Below, piece by piece: positions 6,977 to 14,432 of a stretch of DNA of 51,132 nt (within the stretch, counting starts at the first letter, position 1; each line of letters begins with the position of its first letter). Origin of the DNA: Paenibacillus xylanilyticus (GTDB taxonomy: Bacteria; Bacillota; Bacilli; Paenibacillales; Paenibacillaceae); NCBI RefSeq assembly GCF_013359935.1, contig NZ_JABMCB010000134.1:1-51132 (forward strand), written 5' to 3'. Position numbers and translations under genes: made by a program. Below the pieces are notes generated by a model. It did no database searches and had not been told where the DNA came from. It was given only the letters and a program-made list of their open reading frames with translations.

Positions 6977-7462
6977 TTATCGGATAATTTTGTTTGAGCC
7001 CGTCACTGTATCCCACGCGAGCCTAAATTGACCTCGTGGCGTCATCGCATCGTCAAGCGCCTCAAGACACATGTCGAAAACGCTGGCCTCTTCCGGACTT
7101 AAATCATCGCCTTTCTTCATCGCAGCCAGCTCGCACGAATTGAATCGCTTCATGACGCGCTGAGTAGTCCGGCACAACGTCGGATAAAGCGGAGGATTGA
7201 CGCCGAGCAATTCAAAGCCGACGTCATTCGCGATATTCTCGTCAAGCACAACGGTAATGTCCGCAACGCCCTCCGCCTTGTTTGTTGCGGATCTCATAGC
7301 GCGTTGGATAGCTACGTGGCCGCAGAAGGAATCGTCAAACTTACGCTCGCCAACCGTCAGGAACGTTCCCCGCGCAACGATGCCGGCGTAGTTTGCGAGA
7401 ACGTACGAATAGGCCGCGCGCTTATCATCAGCGGCAGCCGCAATATAGAGTTGGTACTTCAA
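6977..7462 (-). CDS. unknown protein, possibly RNase H-like fold
   Basis: 161 residues. The N-terminus alternates strands in the order MKYQLYIAAAADDKRAAYSY, then GIVARGTFLTV, then a helix (AIQRAMRSATNKAEG) and a strand (ADITVVLDE). That order recalls the RNase H-like or reverse-transcriptase-associated fold. I cannot identify a full acidic catalytic set with confidence, so an enzyme is not claimed. The gene follows the 238-residue gene with no gap (start at 7462, stop of the neighbour at 7463) and is clearly co-transcribed. Confidence 0.5.
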   Translation of the reverse strand: MKYQLYIAAAADDKRAAYSYVLANYAGIVARGTFLTVGERKFDDSFCGHVAIQRAMRSATNKAEGVADITVVLDENIANDVGFELLGVNPPLYPTLCRTTQRVMKRFNSCELAAMKKGDDLSPEEASVFDMCLEALDDAMTPRGQFRLAWDTVTGSNKIIR

Positions 7463-8179
7463 TTATGACGCGCCTCCCTCGCTGGCCTGAACGAAGCCGG
7501 CCGGATCATTCATCGCGGATCTTCCGATCGGACCGAGCGTCTTATCTGCGCCAAGCTCAAGCATCTGGTTATACGATCTTGTCTGGCGTAGTTGCGCGAT
7601 CTCTTGAAGCGCTACACGGGCCTGCGTCTGTTCGGCGGAATCTCTGGCACTCCGTAAGGTTCCGTAGAGCGTATTGACACTGATCGGATCACCCGAGTGC
7701 TTGATAAGTGCGCCGCCGAGCTCCGCATAATCTTGCGTCAGAATATGAGCGAGATACGGATCGTTGACCCCGCGCATAAATTCAAGTAGCTGCCGCGCCG
7801 ATTGCTGGTTTGCATTAACTTGGAGGTTTGCTTTCAACTCTGTGTACCTTTCGTTAAACTCGCGAAGTTGATACTCAGGTGGAGGTGCCGCAGCTTGACC
7901 GAGGACTTCGTGCGCTTGTTTCTCGGCTATATCAAGTGCTTCATTGACCATTTCTTGATTGGTTTTGAGGGCTTGCGCGAGCTGGAGCGCGCCCTTTTTC
8001 CGAACCTCGTCCTCTTTCTCAAAGCGACCGCGATAACCGAGCAATCCTGAATCCTCCATACGTTGAATCTCTTTGAGCTCCTCTTTAACTGACTCAAAAA
8101 TTTCTTTTGCTACGCTCACCGTCACGTCTCCGTGAATCATTGTTGTTGCGTGCTGAATGTGTGTGTTAATGTCTGTCAT
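7463..8179 (-). CDS. helical, coiled-coil unknown protein
   Basis: 238 residues, almost entirely helical, with heptad-like stretches (VAKEIFESVKEELKEIQRME; LQLAQALKTNQEMVNEALDI). A short proline run (AAAPPPEY) at about 97-104 separates two helical halves. Not recognised. Size and composition would fit a scaffold or replication-accessory protein, but nothing is diagnostic. The start follows an AAAGGAGG site 7 nt upstream. It is in the leftward series downstream of the cold-shock-like gene. Confidence 0.55.
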   Translation of the reverse strand: MTDINTHIQHATTMIHGDVTVSVAKEIFESVKEELKEIQRMEDSGLLGYRGRFEKEDEVRKKGALQLAQALKTNQEMVNEALDIAEKQAHEVLGQAAAPPPEYQLREFNERYTELKANLQVNANQQSARQLLEFMRGVNDPYLAHILTQDYAELGGALIKHSGDPISVNTLYGTLRSARDSAEQTQARVALQEIAQLRQTRSYNQMLELGADKTLGPIGRSAMNDPAGFVQASEGGAS

Positions 8180-8197
8180 TTGTTTTCCTCCTTTGGT

Positions 8198-8515
8198 TTA
8201 GTTTGATTTAATGTTAACAGCGCAAGGCCTACCGGCTTTGTCCGTGCTCTCTTCGAAAGTAACGCGAGTACCGGCTGGGATAATTGCCGTATCCATATCG
8301 TCATGAAGGTTGCTAACGTGGAAGAAGATGCGCGATGATCCGGAGCGGATGAATTCAAATCCGCGTTCATCATTAAAGTGAGTTACGACGCCGGAACTGC
8401 GCTTAGCTTTCGGTTGCTTAGGCGCTTTTGTAGTCGATTTGCCCAGGCTCACCCCGATTAGCTCGTTGATCTGTTCCATATCACTGTTCTGCAATCCATT
8501 CCATACGTTACTCAT
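8198..8515 (-). CDS. cold-shock-domain-like nucleic-acid-binding protein
   Basis: 105 residues. After a ~40-residue basic linker rich in K, A and P, the C-terminal ~65 residues form a cold-shock/S1-like barrel. An RNP1-like RGFEFIR and an RNP2-like IFFHVSN are both visible. Host CspA-type proteins have KGFGFI and VFVHF, so this is a divergent version. It probably binds single-stranded RNA or DNA, perhaps as an antiterminator or RNA chaperone. It overlaps the upstream gene by 8 nt and has an AAAGGAG site. Confidence 0.75.
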   Translation of the reverse strand: MSNVWNGLQNSDMEQINELIGVSLGKSTTKAPKQPKAKRSSGVVTHFNDERGFEFIRSGSSRIFFHVSNLHDDMDTAIIPAGTRVTFEESTDKAGRPCAVNIKSN

Positions 8516-8816
8516 TCGTAATCTCTCCTTTGTAGTGTGTAATGAGCGCCAAGATTGCCGCCCTTATCTCAGCTTTCTTAATTCCGTAATTTGTGGTCGG
8601 ACTATACGATTTACAAATTGATATCGCAGTCTTCTCTATCAAACGATATAGCCGCGCGTCATCCATCTTCACTGCGGTACTCATGATGATGTTCCGGCTG
8701 GCGTGATCGTAAATCACCGATAGAAAATCCTCGCGCACATAACTGTCGATTACATACGGCTCGAACTTGAGTGGTACCTTAGCACCGTAGTCAACCGTAA
8801 ATGCCTCCGTTATCAT
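8508..8816 (-). CDS. unknown protein
   Basis: 102 residues with a strand-rich N-terminus (VDYGAKVPLKFEPYVIDSYV) and a helical C-terminus (KKAEIRAAILALITHYKGEI). Not recognised. The ATG is nested in the upstream stop codon (ATGA), so translation is coupled to the 48-residue gene before it. Confidence 0.5.
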   Translation of the reverse strand: MITEAFTVDYGAKVPLKFEPYVIDSYVREDFLSVIYDHASRNIIMSTAVKMDDARLYRLIEKTAISICKSYSPTTNYGIKKAEIRAAILALITHYKGEITNE

Positions 8817-8959
8817 TTCTTCTGCCCCTTCCGCCGGCGCTTAACTTCTTCCGCATGAATAATAGGTGCCATGAATCGGATGTGAGCGCGGGAAACGGAG
8901 TCACCAAACGTAATAGTTATCCCGTCAGAATATGAAACCTTTATCGTGCGGTCATTCAT
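8813..8959 (-). CDS. 48-residue basic protein
   Basis: A small gene running from ATG at 8959 to TGA at 8813, starting MNDRTIKVSYSDGITITFGD and ending in a lysine/arginine-rich tail. ATGA overlaps couple it to both neighbours, which strongly supports it as real. The N-terminal two thirds look like a small beta-sheet. Function unknown; the basic tail suggests nucleic-acid binding. Confidence 0.65.
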   Translation of the reverse strand: MNDRTIKVSYSDGITITFGDSVSRAHIRFMAPIIHAEEVKRRRKGQKK

Positions 8960-9171
8960 TGCGCCTCAGCTCCTTTCCGTTTGCGTCGCGCCCATCCTCC
9001 GCGGTGAAGTCCGCGTCCCTTGAGGACGTATAAACGTAGGTAAGTGCAGTCCTTCGGATCATCGCGCCATAGCTTACAACGTGGATCAGTTTCGTCCGCC
9101 AGTCCTTGCATAAGAACGCACGTTTTATCTGAATTTATAAATTCGCATTGCTTCGTATCTGTCCGGTTCAT
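8956..9171 (-). CDS. 71-residue cysteine-containing small protein
   Basis: Four cysteines at about residues 9, 18, 32 and 42 could bind a metal. The tail is strongly basic (RGLHRGGWARRKRKG). Not recognised. It follows the XRE gene directly and overlaps the next small gene as ATGA, inside a tightly packed replication/regulation cluster. Confidence 0.6.
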   Translation of the reverse strand: MNRTDTKQCEFINSDKTCVLMQGLADETDPRCKLWRDDPKDCTYLRLYVLKGRGLHRGGWARRKRKGAEAQ

Positions 9172-9402
9172 TTAATCACCCCTTTCTTTGAGCTTCTTAC
9201 ATGTTTCTTCTATTAGAAGTAGCTTCTCAGCATTCAAGCCGAGAGCTGTCTGAATTTGTATCGCGCGGTCGGACGGTAACGGGCACTCTCCTGACTCAAT
9301 CTTGCAGATAAACGATGGCGTAACGTTGATCATGTCCGCCAACCTGCGAGCAGTGACCCCGGCATACCTCCTTACCGTCGAAAGATTGTCAGCAGTAATC
9401 AT
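9172..9402 (-). CDS. XRE-family regulator
   Basis: 76 residues from the ATG 7 nt after AAGGAGG. The longer frame upstream is not used. It is a Cro/CI-type helix-turn-helix: VTARRLADMINVTPSFICKI forms the two HTH helices, followed by the usual EIQTALGLNAEKL-like helix pair. It lies between the primase and the small Cys protein, so it may tune the replication module. It is the second XRE protein in the element; the first is at 13977. Confidence 0.8.
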   Translation of the reverse strand: MITADNLSTVRRYAGVTARRLADMINVTPSFICKIESGECPLPSDRAIQIQTALGLNAEKLLLIEETCKKLKERGD

Positions 9403-9476
9403 CTGTTTTCCTCCTTTTGGGCATGACAAATAAGCCGATAGCACTTAGCTGTCCGCGTGTCTGTTTGGTATTTTAT

Positions 9477-10874
9477 TTAACTGGCGAGTTGTGCGTATTG
9501 TCTCCGGGGCAGTAGCTTCCTGAGTTGGGCTTCGTCGTAGAAGTAAAGCAGGCATTCCGTCAAGCCGGTTCCTGCAGTTACGTTAAACTCTGCCGCGCCC
9601 TCATCTGAACTTTGTAGATTCATCCGGTATACGTTCGGCTTTTTAATGTGAGTTCCTCGAACTTTCTGATCGCGCTGAACAATTTGGATAATTCCCGCAG
9701 CTTCAAGTTTCGGTATGTTTCTCGCTGCTGTAGATCGATCGATGCCCGCCGCCTGCGCCATTTGGTCGTACGTCATATAGAACGCCCCTGACTCTCCCGC
9801 CCAACGCTTCGAGTGAATAAGCATCGCATACACTAGAGCCTTGTGTACCAGGGAGGAACATCCACGCACGATCCCATCTATTTCGTTAAACTTTACAGTG
9901 ATGTCTCGCTGCTCAACGGTCAACGTAAGGTTGTTGGTGAAGATGTAATCGACACATTCTCGGAGATCCTTTGCGCAGAACTCCGCATCAGATTCGTAGA
10001 ATGCTGTATCCTGCCACGAGAACCATTCCGCAATGGCACATACCGCTTCGTCCCGCTCAACTCCGTTGTGGTTGAAAAGGCGCGCCAGCATCAGGAACGA
10101 TTTATGGCGTTGTCCTGGTCCGGTGAGTCCGTTGTTGTACCGTTCTGCCGAGCGGCTCAACGTGTAGCTCTCCGTCTGATCGTACGTTTCAAGCATCTTA
10201 TGTCGGCTGATTACCGTTTCCATCTCGGCCGCGTCGTCCAGATCGTAAACCGCTTCGTCACTTCCGTTGATGATATCAAGGATTAGCGCGGAGTCCGTCT
10301 TTTTGATTGCGTGGAGATAATCGGTTGACTCTTCCGGAGACATGACGCGCAATCCATCCTCTACGAGACAGAAGCCGCAGTAGTTGCCGGTCTTTTGGTG
10401 CGTTCCGATCGGAAGTTTGACGCCTTGGCTGCCGGACGGGCGATACTCGATTTCGCCGCCTTGGACCGAACGAAGCTCCGCGGACTCTATAATGAAGTCG
10501 AAGAACTTGCGTGTGGAAGCGATGGATACCGCTTTGTTGAAAAAGATATCGACGTGGTAGCCTTTGTTGCCGCTGAATGAGATAGCGTAACTTTTGACTC
10601 CGGCTGTATTCAGGGCCTCGGCGAGTTTGTACGTTACCCACTTCGCTGTCGCCTGGTCCTTGAAGTCAACGTCGAACGTCATAAACTTCGTAAAGAACTT
10701 TCCGCCGAAGGTTCCGACCGTCTTCTTTCCTTTGAGATGCGCGTCGAGTTGGTGGCGGCGTAAGGGGCCGTCCTTTTCTGTAAATGTCCGGTAAGCTCCT
10801 CCTGCGAATTGGATGAGGTAATGGTTGTTCTGGATGATATAGAGGTCAAACAAACGGTCAATTACGTCTGGCAT
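9477..10874 (-). CDS. archaeo-eukaryotic-type primase (AEP) with C-terminal wHTH
   Basis: 465 residues from the ATG 7 nt after GAGAGGAGG. AEP motifs are visible: FDVDF with the metal-binding D68 and D70, SFSGNKGYHVDIFF with the catalytic-type histidine near 107, and KLPIGTHQKTG as motif III. A central helical region follows, resembling primase C-terminal domains. A winged helix (YDQMAQAAGIDRSTAARNIP) lies near 380-420. Such primases replace host DnaG in plasmid, satellite and phage replication. It sits next to a repeat-rich noncoding block, so it is the probable replication initiator-primase. No helicase gene is evident. Confidence 0.82.
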   Translation of the reverse strand: MPDVIDRLFDLYIIQNNHYLIQFAGGAYRTFTEKDGPLRRHQLDAHLKGKKTVGTFGGKFFTKFMTFDVDFKDQATAKWVTYKLAEALNTAGVKSYAISFSGNKGYHVDIFFNKAVSIASTRKFFDFIIESAELRSVQGGEIEYRPSGSQGVKLPIGTHQKTGNYCGFCLVEDGLRVMSPEESTDYLHAIKKTDSALILDIINGSDEAVYDLDDAAEMETVISRHKMLETYDQTESYTLSRSAERYNNGLTGPGQRHKSFLMLARLFNHNGVERDEAVCAIAEWFSWQDTAFYESDAEFCAKDLRECVDYIFTNNLTLTVEQRDITVKFNEIDGIVRGCSSLVHKALVYAMLIHSKRWAGESGAFYMTYDQMAQAAGIDRSTAARNIPKLEAAGIIQIVQRDQKVRGTHIKKPNVYRMNLQSSDEGAAEFNVTAGTGLTECLLYFYDEAQLRKLLPRRQYAQLAS

Positions 10875-10888
10875 TGGCGCGCCTCCTC

Positions 10889-11068
10889 TCAAAGATTTAG
10901 TTTGTAGAATAGAACGTCTCCGAATTTAATAATTTTGACGATGCCGGCCTTTTCCATCTCGTCAACACCGCGCCGAGCCTCACGAGTAGGAATGCCAGCT
11001 ATTACAGCCAGCTCTTCGTAAGTAGCGGGTACGTAACCCTTTGGAACGTTTATCTTGCGAGTTTTCAT
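10889..11068 (-). CDS. small winged-helix protein
   Basis: 59 residues from the ATG after a GGGAGG site. A winged-helix fold is suggested by TYEELAVIAGIPTREARRGV (recognition helices) and VKIIKFGDVLFYKLNL (wing and strand). It sits directly between the candidate origin repeats and the primase, 14 nt upstream of the primase start. It may bind the repeats or control primase transcription. Confidence 0.7.
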   Translation of the reverse strand: MKTRKINVPKGYVPATYEELAVIAGIPTREARRGVDEMEKAGIVKIIKFGDVLFYKLNL

Positions 11069-11194
11069 GTGATATCCTCCCTGTTTAGTCAATTAAATTG
11101 AGTAAATGGCATATAAAAAATAGCCACCCGTTGCCGAGTAGCTGATGATTGAATTTGGACTCTCTCATATATAGGAGAATGTCGCCACCTAATT

Positions 11195-11506
11195 TCTAAG
11201 TCCGGAGAATAGGTAAAATGCAACCTTCCAAGAAAATATTTCTCTCTCTCCCCTTATTGCCCGTAAAGTAGCGTCTTTTGTTACGTTTTCTATTGAATTA
11301 TTTTCTTCCCTTGTAACGTATAACCGCCAAACGACTCAAAATACAAGGTAGTCCGCATAAATACTTTCCCCTTATTGCCCGCGAACTCAGGTGAATTATC
11401 GTGTTTTCACTTCCTCGATGTATATAGTCATGAAACTGCACAAAAAACAACCTTGCTAGAAAATAATTTACTCTCTATACTCTAGGTCCGGAGAATGAAC
11501 AAAATG
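11195..11506. repeat. candidate element origin: dispersed direct repeats in a 580-bp noncoding block
   Basis: 11069-11648 has no gene. Three repeat types occur twice each. TCTARGTCCGGAGAAT-type 26-mers lie at 11195-11220 and 11481-11506. CAACCTTNCNAGAAAATA lies at 11221-11238 and 11448-11465. CCCCTTATTGCCCG lies at 11250-11263 and 11368-11381. The two outer pairs are ordered as mirror images around the third. An AT-rich middle and the neighbouring primase suggest a replication origin. Confidence 0.5.
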
Positions 11507-11648
11507 TAAGGTGCTCGCAGATTTCCCTTCATAATGTATTGGTTTGACGAGGGGCTTTTTACAACCATCCCGAAAACTTTTCTCATATACGTAGGTAACT
11601 GAGGGCATAAAATACACCCCTCTCGCGCCATTATTCACGCAATCTTCA

Positions 11649-12116
11649 TCAATATTCGATGATTTCCGTTTTCCGCCTCCGCTTGCCCCCCATTAACTCC
11701 GTCCGTTGCTTCGCCGCCGTTATCTGCGCAAGCTTATCCGGATCACGAGGCCGCTCATAGCTCCCCGCGTACCCAATCATCCACTTCTCTTTGAGCCAGA
11801 ACGGATATTCCAGCCAGAAAAGGTAACGAATCGGCTTCGATGGCTTAACGGTGACATTATGAACGCGCTTAACTTTCTTCCGTTGTTGCTTCCTCTGCGC
11901 GGATTTCTTCGTTGTCTTGCACCAAGGTCCGCAGACCGTAGCGCTTCTGTTCTTCGTTTTGTCACGGAATGGATAACGGCATACCTCGCAGTCCTTAATA
12001 CGTGGATCGGCGCTCGGCTCTGTCATGGCTCTCCGGATTACGATGGCTGCCGCTGATCGCGGAAGCCCTGCGGTGATCTCTGCTGCGTATTCGATTGCGC
12101 CTTCTCCAGGCTGCAT
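11649..12116 (-). CDS. zinc-ribbon-like basic protein
   Basis: 155 residues. A four-cysteine metal site is likely: CEVC at about 43-46 and CGPWC at about 62-66. A very basic stretch follows (KTTKKSAQRKQQRKKVKRV), then an aromatic segment (YLFWLEYPFWLKEKW). It is probably a nucleic-acid-binding protein of the element. No named family is recognised. The ATG is 9 nt after AAAGGAGG. It directly precedes the repeat-rich block. Confidence 0.6.
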   Translation of the reverse strand: MQPGEGAIEYAAEITAGLPRSAAAIVIRRAMTEPSADPRIKDCEVCRYPFRDKTKNRSATVCGPWCKTTKKSAQRKQQRKKVKRVHNVTVKPSKPIRYLFWLEYPFWLKEKWMIGYAGSYERPRDPDKLAQITAAKQRTELMGGKRRRKTEIIEY

Positions 12117-12185
12117 ATGTAACGTCCTCCTTTATAATAGGAAGCGACAGCTACTGAATGATAGCCGCCGCACTCCGATATCCTA

Positions 12186-12470
12186 TTAAACGAGCTGCAA
12201 ACGTTTTGTCATCGCGGCCGAATCAATCTCGTAAGCTCGACGCGCTTCCATACGATACCCCTCCGTTTTCTCAAGCAATGCGTTAACCATTTCGATACCG
12301 GATTCGTCCCGTTTCACTGTTACCGCTAATCTACCGGAAGGTAACACCCTAAATGCTGCGCCGGCGTGCGGATGGTCTGTTAAAATGTCGGAAACGACCA
12401 ACTCCTTCACCGTTGCATCTGTTACGTATACTGTGACTTTTCCGTCCTTACGTTGTTTAATATTCAACAT
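12186..12470 (-). CDS. unknown protein
   Basis: 94 residues, strand-rich in the first two thirds (GKVTVYVTDATVKELVVSDI; GAAFRVLPSGRLAVTVKRDE) and helical at the end. Not recognised. It has a GGGAG-type ribosome site. Long AT-rich upstream sequence suggests its own promoter. It is separated from the next gene by 69 nt holding a possible TAATAGGA/TCCTATTA hairpin. Confidence 0.5.
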   Translation of the reverse strand: MLNIKQRKDGKVTVYVTDATVKELVVSDILTDHPHAGAAFRVLPSGRLAVTVKRDESGIEMVNALLEKTEGYRMEARRAYEIDSAAMTKRLQLV

Positions 12471-12831
12471 ATATCGACATCTCCCTTTAATGAAAAATAT
12501 TTTAATTAATTTTGAAACTTACGAACAAGTGTTCCGTATTACCTATTATAACACAAGCAAGACGGTGCCTGAACCGGATAAAACCGGCCGCCTCACTAGG
12601 TGGAAGGCAGTTGCCGCTACACTCCCGAATCTATGTTAAGCGATGTGCCTGAGGAAGTTGCCGCTTCCCACCGCGTTATAAGAACTCCGACCAGACAGTT
12701 GGCGCTGAAAGGCCGGATAAGTTACCGCACTGCATAGCGATCCAAGTTAACGTTTGGCGCCGCAAACTCGGTACAGCACGTTCCGACGTCGGAACATCTT
12801 CTCCCCATTAGGCGTTCCCGCGCCGTTAGGT
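12471..12831. other. gene-free stretch with the second palindrome copy
   Basis: No gene in 361 bases. GTTCCGACGTCGGAAC at 12780-12795 is a perfect 16-bp palindrome identical to the core of 2047-2066. The near part (12480-12560) is AT-rich and could hold the promoter of the 94-residue gene. Confidence 0.55.
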
Positions 12832-13191
12832 TCATCGAAGAGTTTCGAGTTTGAGGTTCAGATCCCCGCGGTCCTTGGTCCAAAGGAGGATATCAAGCAA
12901 GAACTGCAGACCGTTTACCTGCTTTAACTCCGTGATAATTGTTTTTATTAAAGCGAGAGTATCCATGCCCTCGACTTCGTTGGCGATAATCATCCCGCCG
13001 GAACCTCCGTCAATATAAAGATGGTCCATGTGCGGAGCCTTAAGAACATGGCGCAGCCAGAGAGAGCCTTCATCCATAATGAAAATGTGTCGCTCGTTCA
13101 ATACATAACCCTCATACAAAGCGTACTGATGTGGATTATCCCACGGACCAAGAACCATTGAAGCAAGTTCGAGTTCAATATTCGCGATCAT
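12832..13191 (-). CDS. unknown protein
   Basis: 119 residues, mixed alpha/beta (LWLRHVLKAPHMDHLYIDGG; ALIKTIITELKQVNGLQFLL). Not recognised. The ATG shares one base with the stop of the 43-residue gene upstream (TAATG), so it is translationally coupled. It is the third gene of the operon driven by the operator-controlled leftward promoter. Confidence 0.55.
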   Translation of the reverse strand: MIANIELELASMVLGPWDNPHQYALYEGYVLNERHIFIMDEGSLWLRHVLKAPHMDHLYIDGGSGGMIIANEVEGMDTLALIKTIITELKQVNGLQFLLDILLWTKDRGDLNLKLETLR

Positions 13192-13322
13192 TAGGCGACC
13201 ACTTCCTTTACGATCATTACGATTGCATATACGAACTTCAACATGCGGATAAAATTGCGGTTGTACGATGTGTTCGTATCTTCGTTGTTACGCGTAGTTG
13301 GCATATTGGTAGTTGCGATCAT
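13191..13322 (-). CDS. 43-residue protein with a C-terminal hydrophobic helix
   Basis: Small gene with a strong AAGGAGG site 8 nt before the ATG and a TAATG overlap with the next gene. It overlaps the preceding gene by 35 nt in another frame. A polar, asparagine/threonine-rich N-terminus is followed by a hydrophobic helix (MLKFVYAIVMIVKEVVA), possibly membrane-associated. Function unknown. The position in an early operon would suit an anti-repressor or membrane effector, as inference only. Confidence 0.65.
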   Translation of the reverse strand: MIATTNMPTTRNNEDTNTSYNRNFIRMLKFVYAIVMIVKEVVA

Positions 13323-13746
13323 TTGTGTTACCTCCTTCAATAATAAATCCAATGTCGGCGAGTTTGGCGGCTGACAACGAGGCTGTTCCGGATACTGCGC
13401 GGTGACTTACTCCCGCGATCTTACGGAATGCTCCGGGAAGACACACGAGCTGCTGTCCGGATGACATGTGCGTTACGACGAAGTTTCCTCCGTGCCGTTC
13501 GCTCAATTCGTATGTAATCCGCGAAGATAACGGATCGGAGATGTCTGCGATAACGCTTAGCGCTTCCAGTTCGGCGGCCGACGCCTCCACGCTGGCAATC
13601 CGGTTACGACGATCGATGCGCGGGAATAATGAGAGAAACAGGTTATGCGGAATGTTGCGTTCAATACCGTTAAGAGTAACGATGAAGCTTGCGGCGATGC
13701 GATCGCGAGTGTACGTAAGTTCGTAAGTCGGAACGATTGTTTTCAT
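13288..13746 (-). CDS. first gene of the operator-controlled operon, unknown
   Basis: 152 residues, strand-rich N-terminus (YELTYTRDRIAASFIVTLNG) and mixed C-terminal half. Not recognised. An AAGGAGGCGC site precedes the ATG. It lies 120 nt downstream of the leftward promoter at 13868-13896 and so is the first gene made when the XRE repressor is absent. A Cro-like or anti-repressor job is the natural guess, but no HTH is obvious. Confidence 0.55.
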   Translation of the reverse strand: MKTIVPTYELTYTRDRIAASFIVTLNGIERNIPHNLFLSLFPRIDRRNRIASVEASAAELEALSVIADISDPLSSRITYELSERHGGNFVVTHMSSGQQLVCLPGAFRKIAGVSHRAVSGTASLSAAKLADIGFIIEGGNTNDRNYQYANYA

Positions 13747-13835
13747 ATAGTGCGCCTCCTTGGCGATTGGTTTACGTTAGTAAAATTCGTTCGAGTACAT
13801 TGTTGCGAAAGTTGAAACCGTTGTTTACTTCGTTC

Positions 13836-13856
13836 GTATTACTCGGTAAGTAATAC
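13836..13856. promoter_or_regulatory. operator O2
   Basis: GTATTACT-N5-AGTAATAC, a perfect 8-bp inverted repeat. It aligns with the operator at 13872-13890 as ACTCGGnnAGTA, with 35 bp between centres. It lies just downstream of the leftward start site. Confidence 0.75.
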
Positions 13857-13867
13857 TCTCTGATGCA

Positions 13868-13896
13868 ATAATACTACTCGGGGAGTAGTACGTCAA
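13868..13896 (-). promoter_or_regulatory. leftward promoter with operator O1 in its spacer
   Basis: On the minus strand, TTGACG (13891-13896), a 17-nt spacer and TATTAT (13868-13873). The spacer and -10 edge are filled by a perfect inverted repeat TACTACTC-GGG-GAGTAGTA (13872-13890). A protein bound here would block RNA polymerase directly. Confidence 0.8.
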
Positions 13897-13915
13897 GCGT
13901 TTATCCGAAAAAAGT

Positions 13916-13944
13916 TTTACGCGCGGAGGATGTTCTATTATAAT
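13916..13944 (+). promoter_or_regulatory. rightward promoter of the XRE repressor gene
   Basis: TTTACG (13916-13921), 17-nt spacer, TATAAT (13939-13944), 33 nt before the GTG start. It lies back to back with the leftward promoter, so the intergenic region forms a divergent switch. Confidence 0.65.
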
Positions 13945-13976
13945 TGTGTTGTGACTACTCCGAGGAGGCGTATCAG

Positions 13977-14234
13977 GTGTCTGTAAATCAAATCAAATTT
14001 AACTTGAACAAGGTTCTCGATGAGATCGGGGCTAAGCGGAATAAAATAGCTGTCGAGTCAAAAACACGTCCGGCCACAATACTGGATCTCGCAAGCGGAG
14101 ATACGCGTACTATCAAGCTTGAGACAATGGTAGAAATATTGAACGCAATCAACCGCATCGCCAAAGAAAACGGGAGCACGCGTCAATATGGCATAGAGGC
14201 GTTAATTGAATACATACCGGAAGACAACGAATAG
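13977..14234 (+). CDS. XRE-family repressor of the element switch
   Basis: 85 residues from a GTG 8 nt after GAGGAGG (13962-13968). The upstream ATG at 13944 overlaps the -10 and is not credible. It is a single-domain Cro/CI-type HTH: IKFNLNKVLDEIGAKRNKIA, then a recognition helix in RPATILDLASGDTRTIKLE, then a helical pair. It resembles the short repressor-like proteins of Firmicute phages and integrative elements. It faces the operators at 13836-13890 and very likely binds them to silence the leftward operon. No protease or cleavage domain is present, so induction must differ from LexA/CI autocleavage. Confidence 0.85.
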   Translation: MSVNQIKFNLNKVLDEIGAKRNKIAVESKTRPATILDLASGDTRTIKLETMVEILNAINRIAKENGSTRQYGIEALIEYIPEDNE

Positions 14235-14261
14235 GGCCGCTAACATAGGGCTCTTTCTTTT

Positions 14262-14418
14262 TGCGTGGATTTACCGTGGAATCAACGCGTTAGGGCTTCG
14301 GTAAGGGGAACGTACCAGGAAGGGCTTATCGCGCTATATGTACGGAGATTTGACGGAGAGAACGCGAAAGAACCGCTAACCCTGCGTGTGGGCTGCGGTC
14401 ATATTTTAAATCCACGCA
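14262..14418. repeat. 12-bp perfect inverted repeat flanking 133 nt
   Basis: TGCGTGGATTTA (14262-14273) and TAAATCCACGCA (14407-14418) lie between the XRE gene and the 3' end of the MazF-like gene. They may mark the edge of an inserted cargo gene or fold as a long hairpin. The enclosed 133 nt hold no supported gene. Confidence 0.55.
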
Positions 14419-14432
14419 TTCTAAGTTATATT

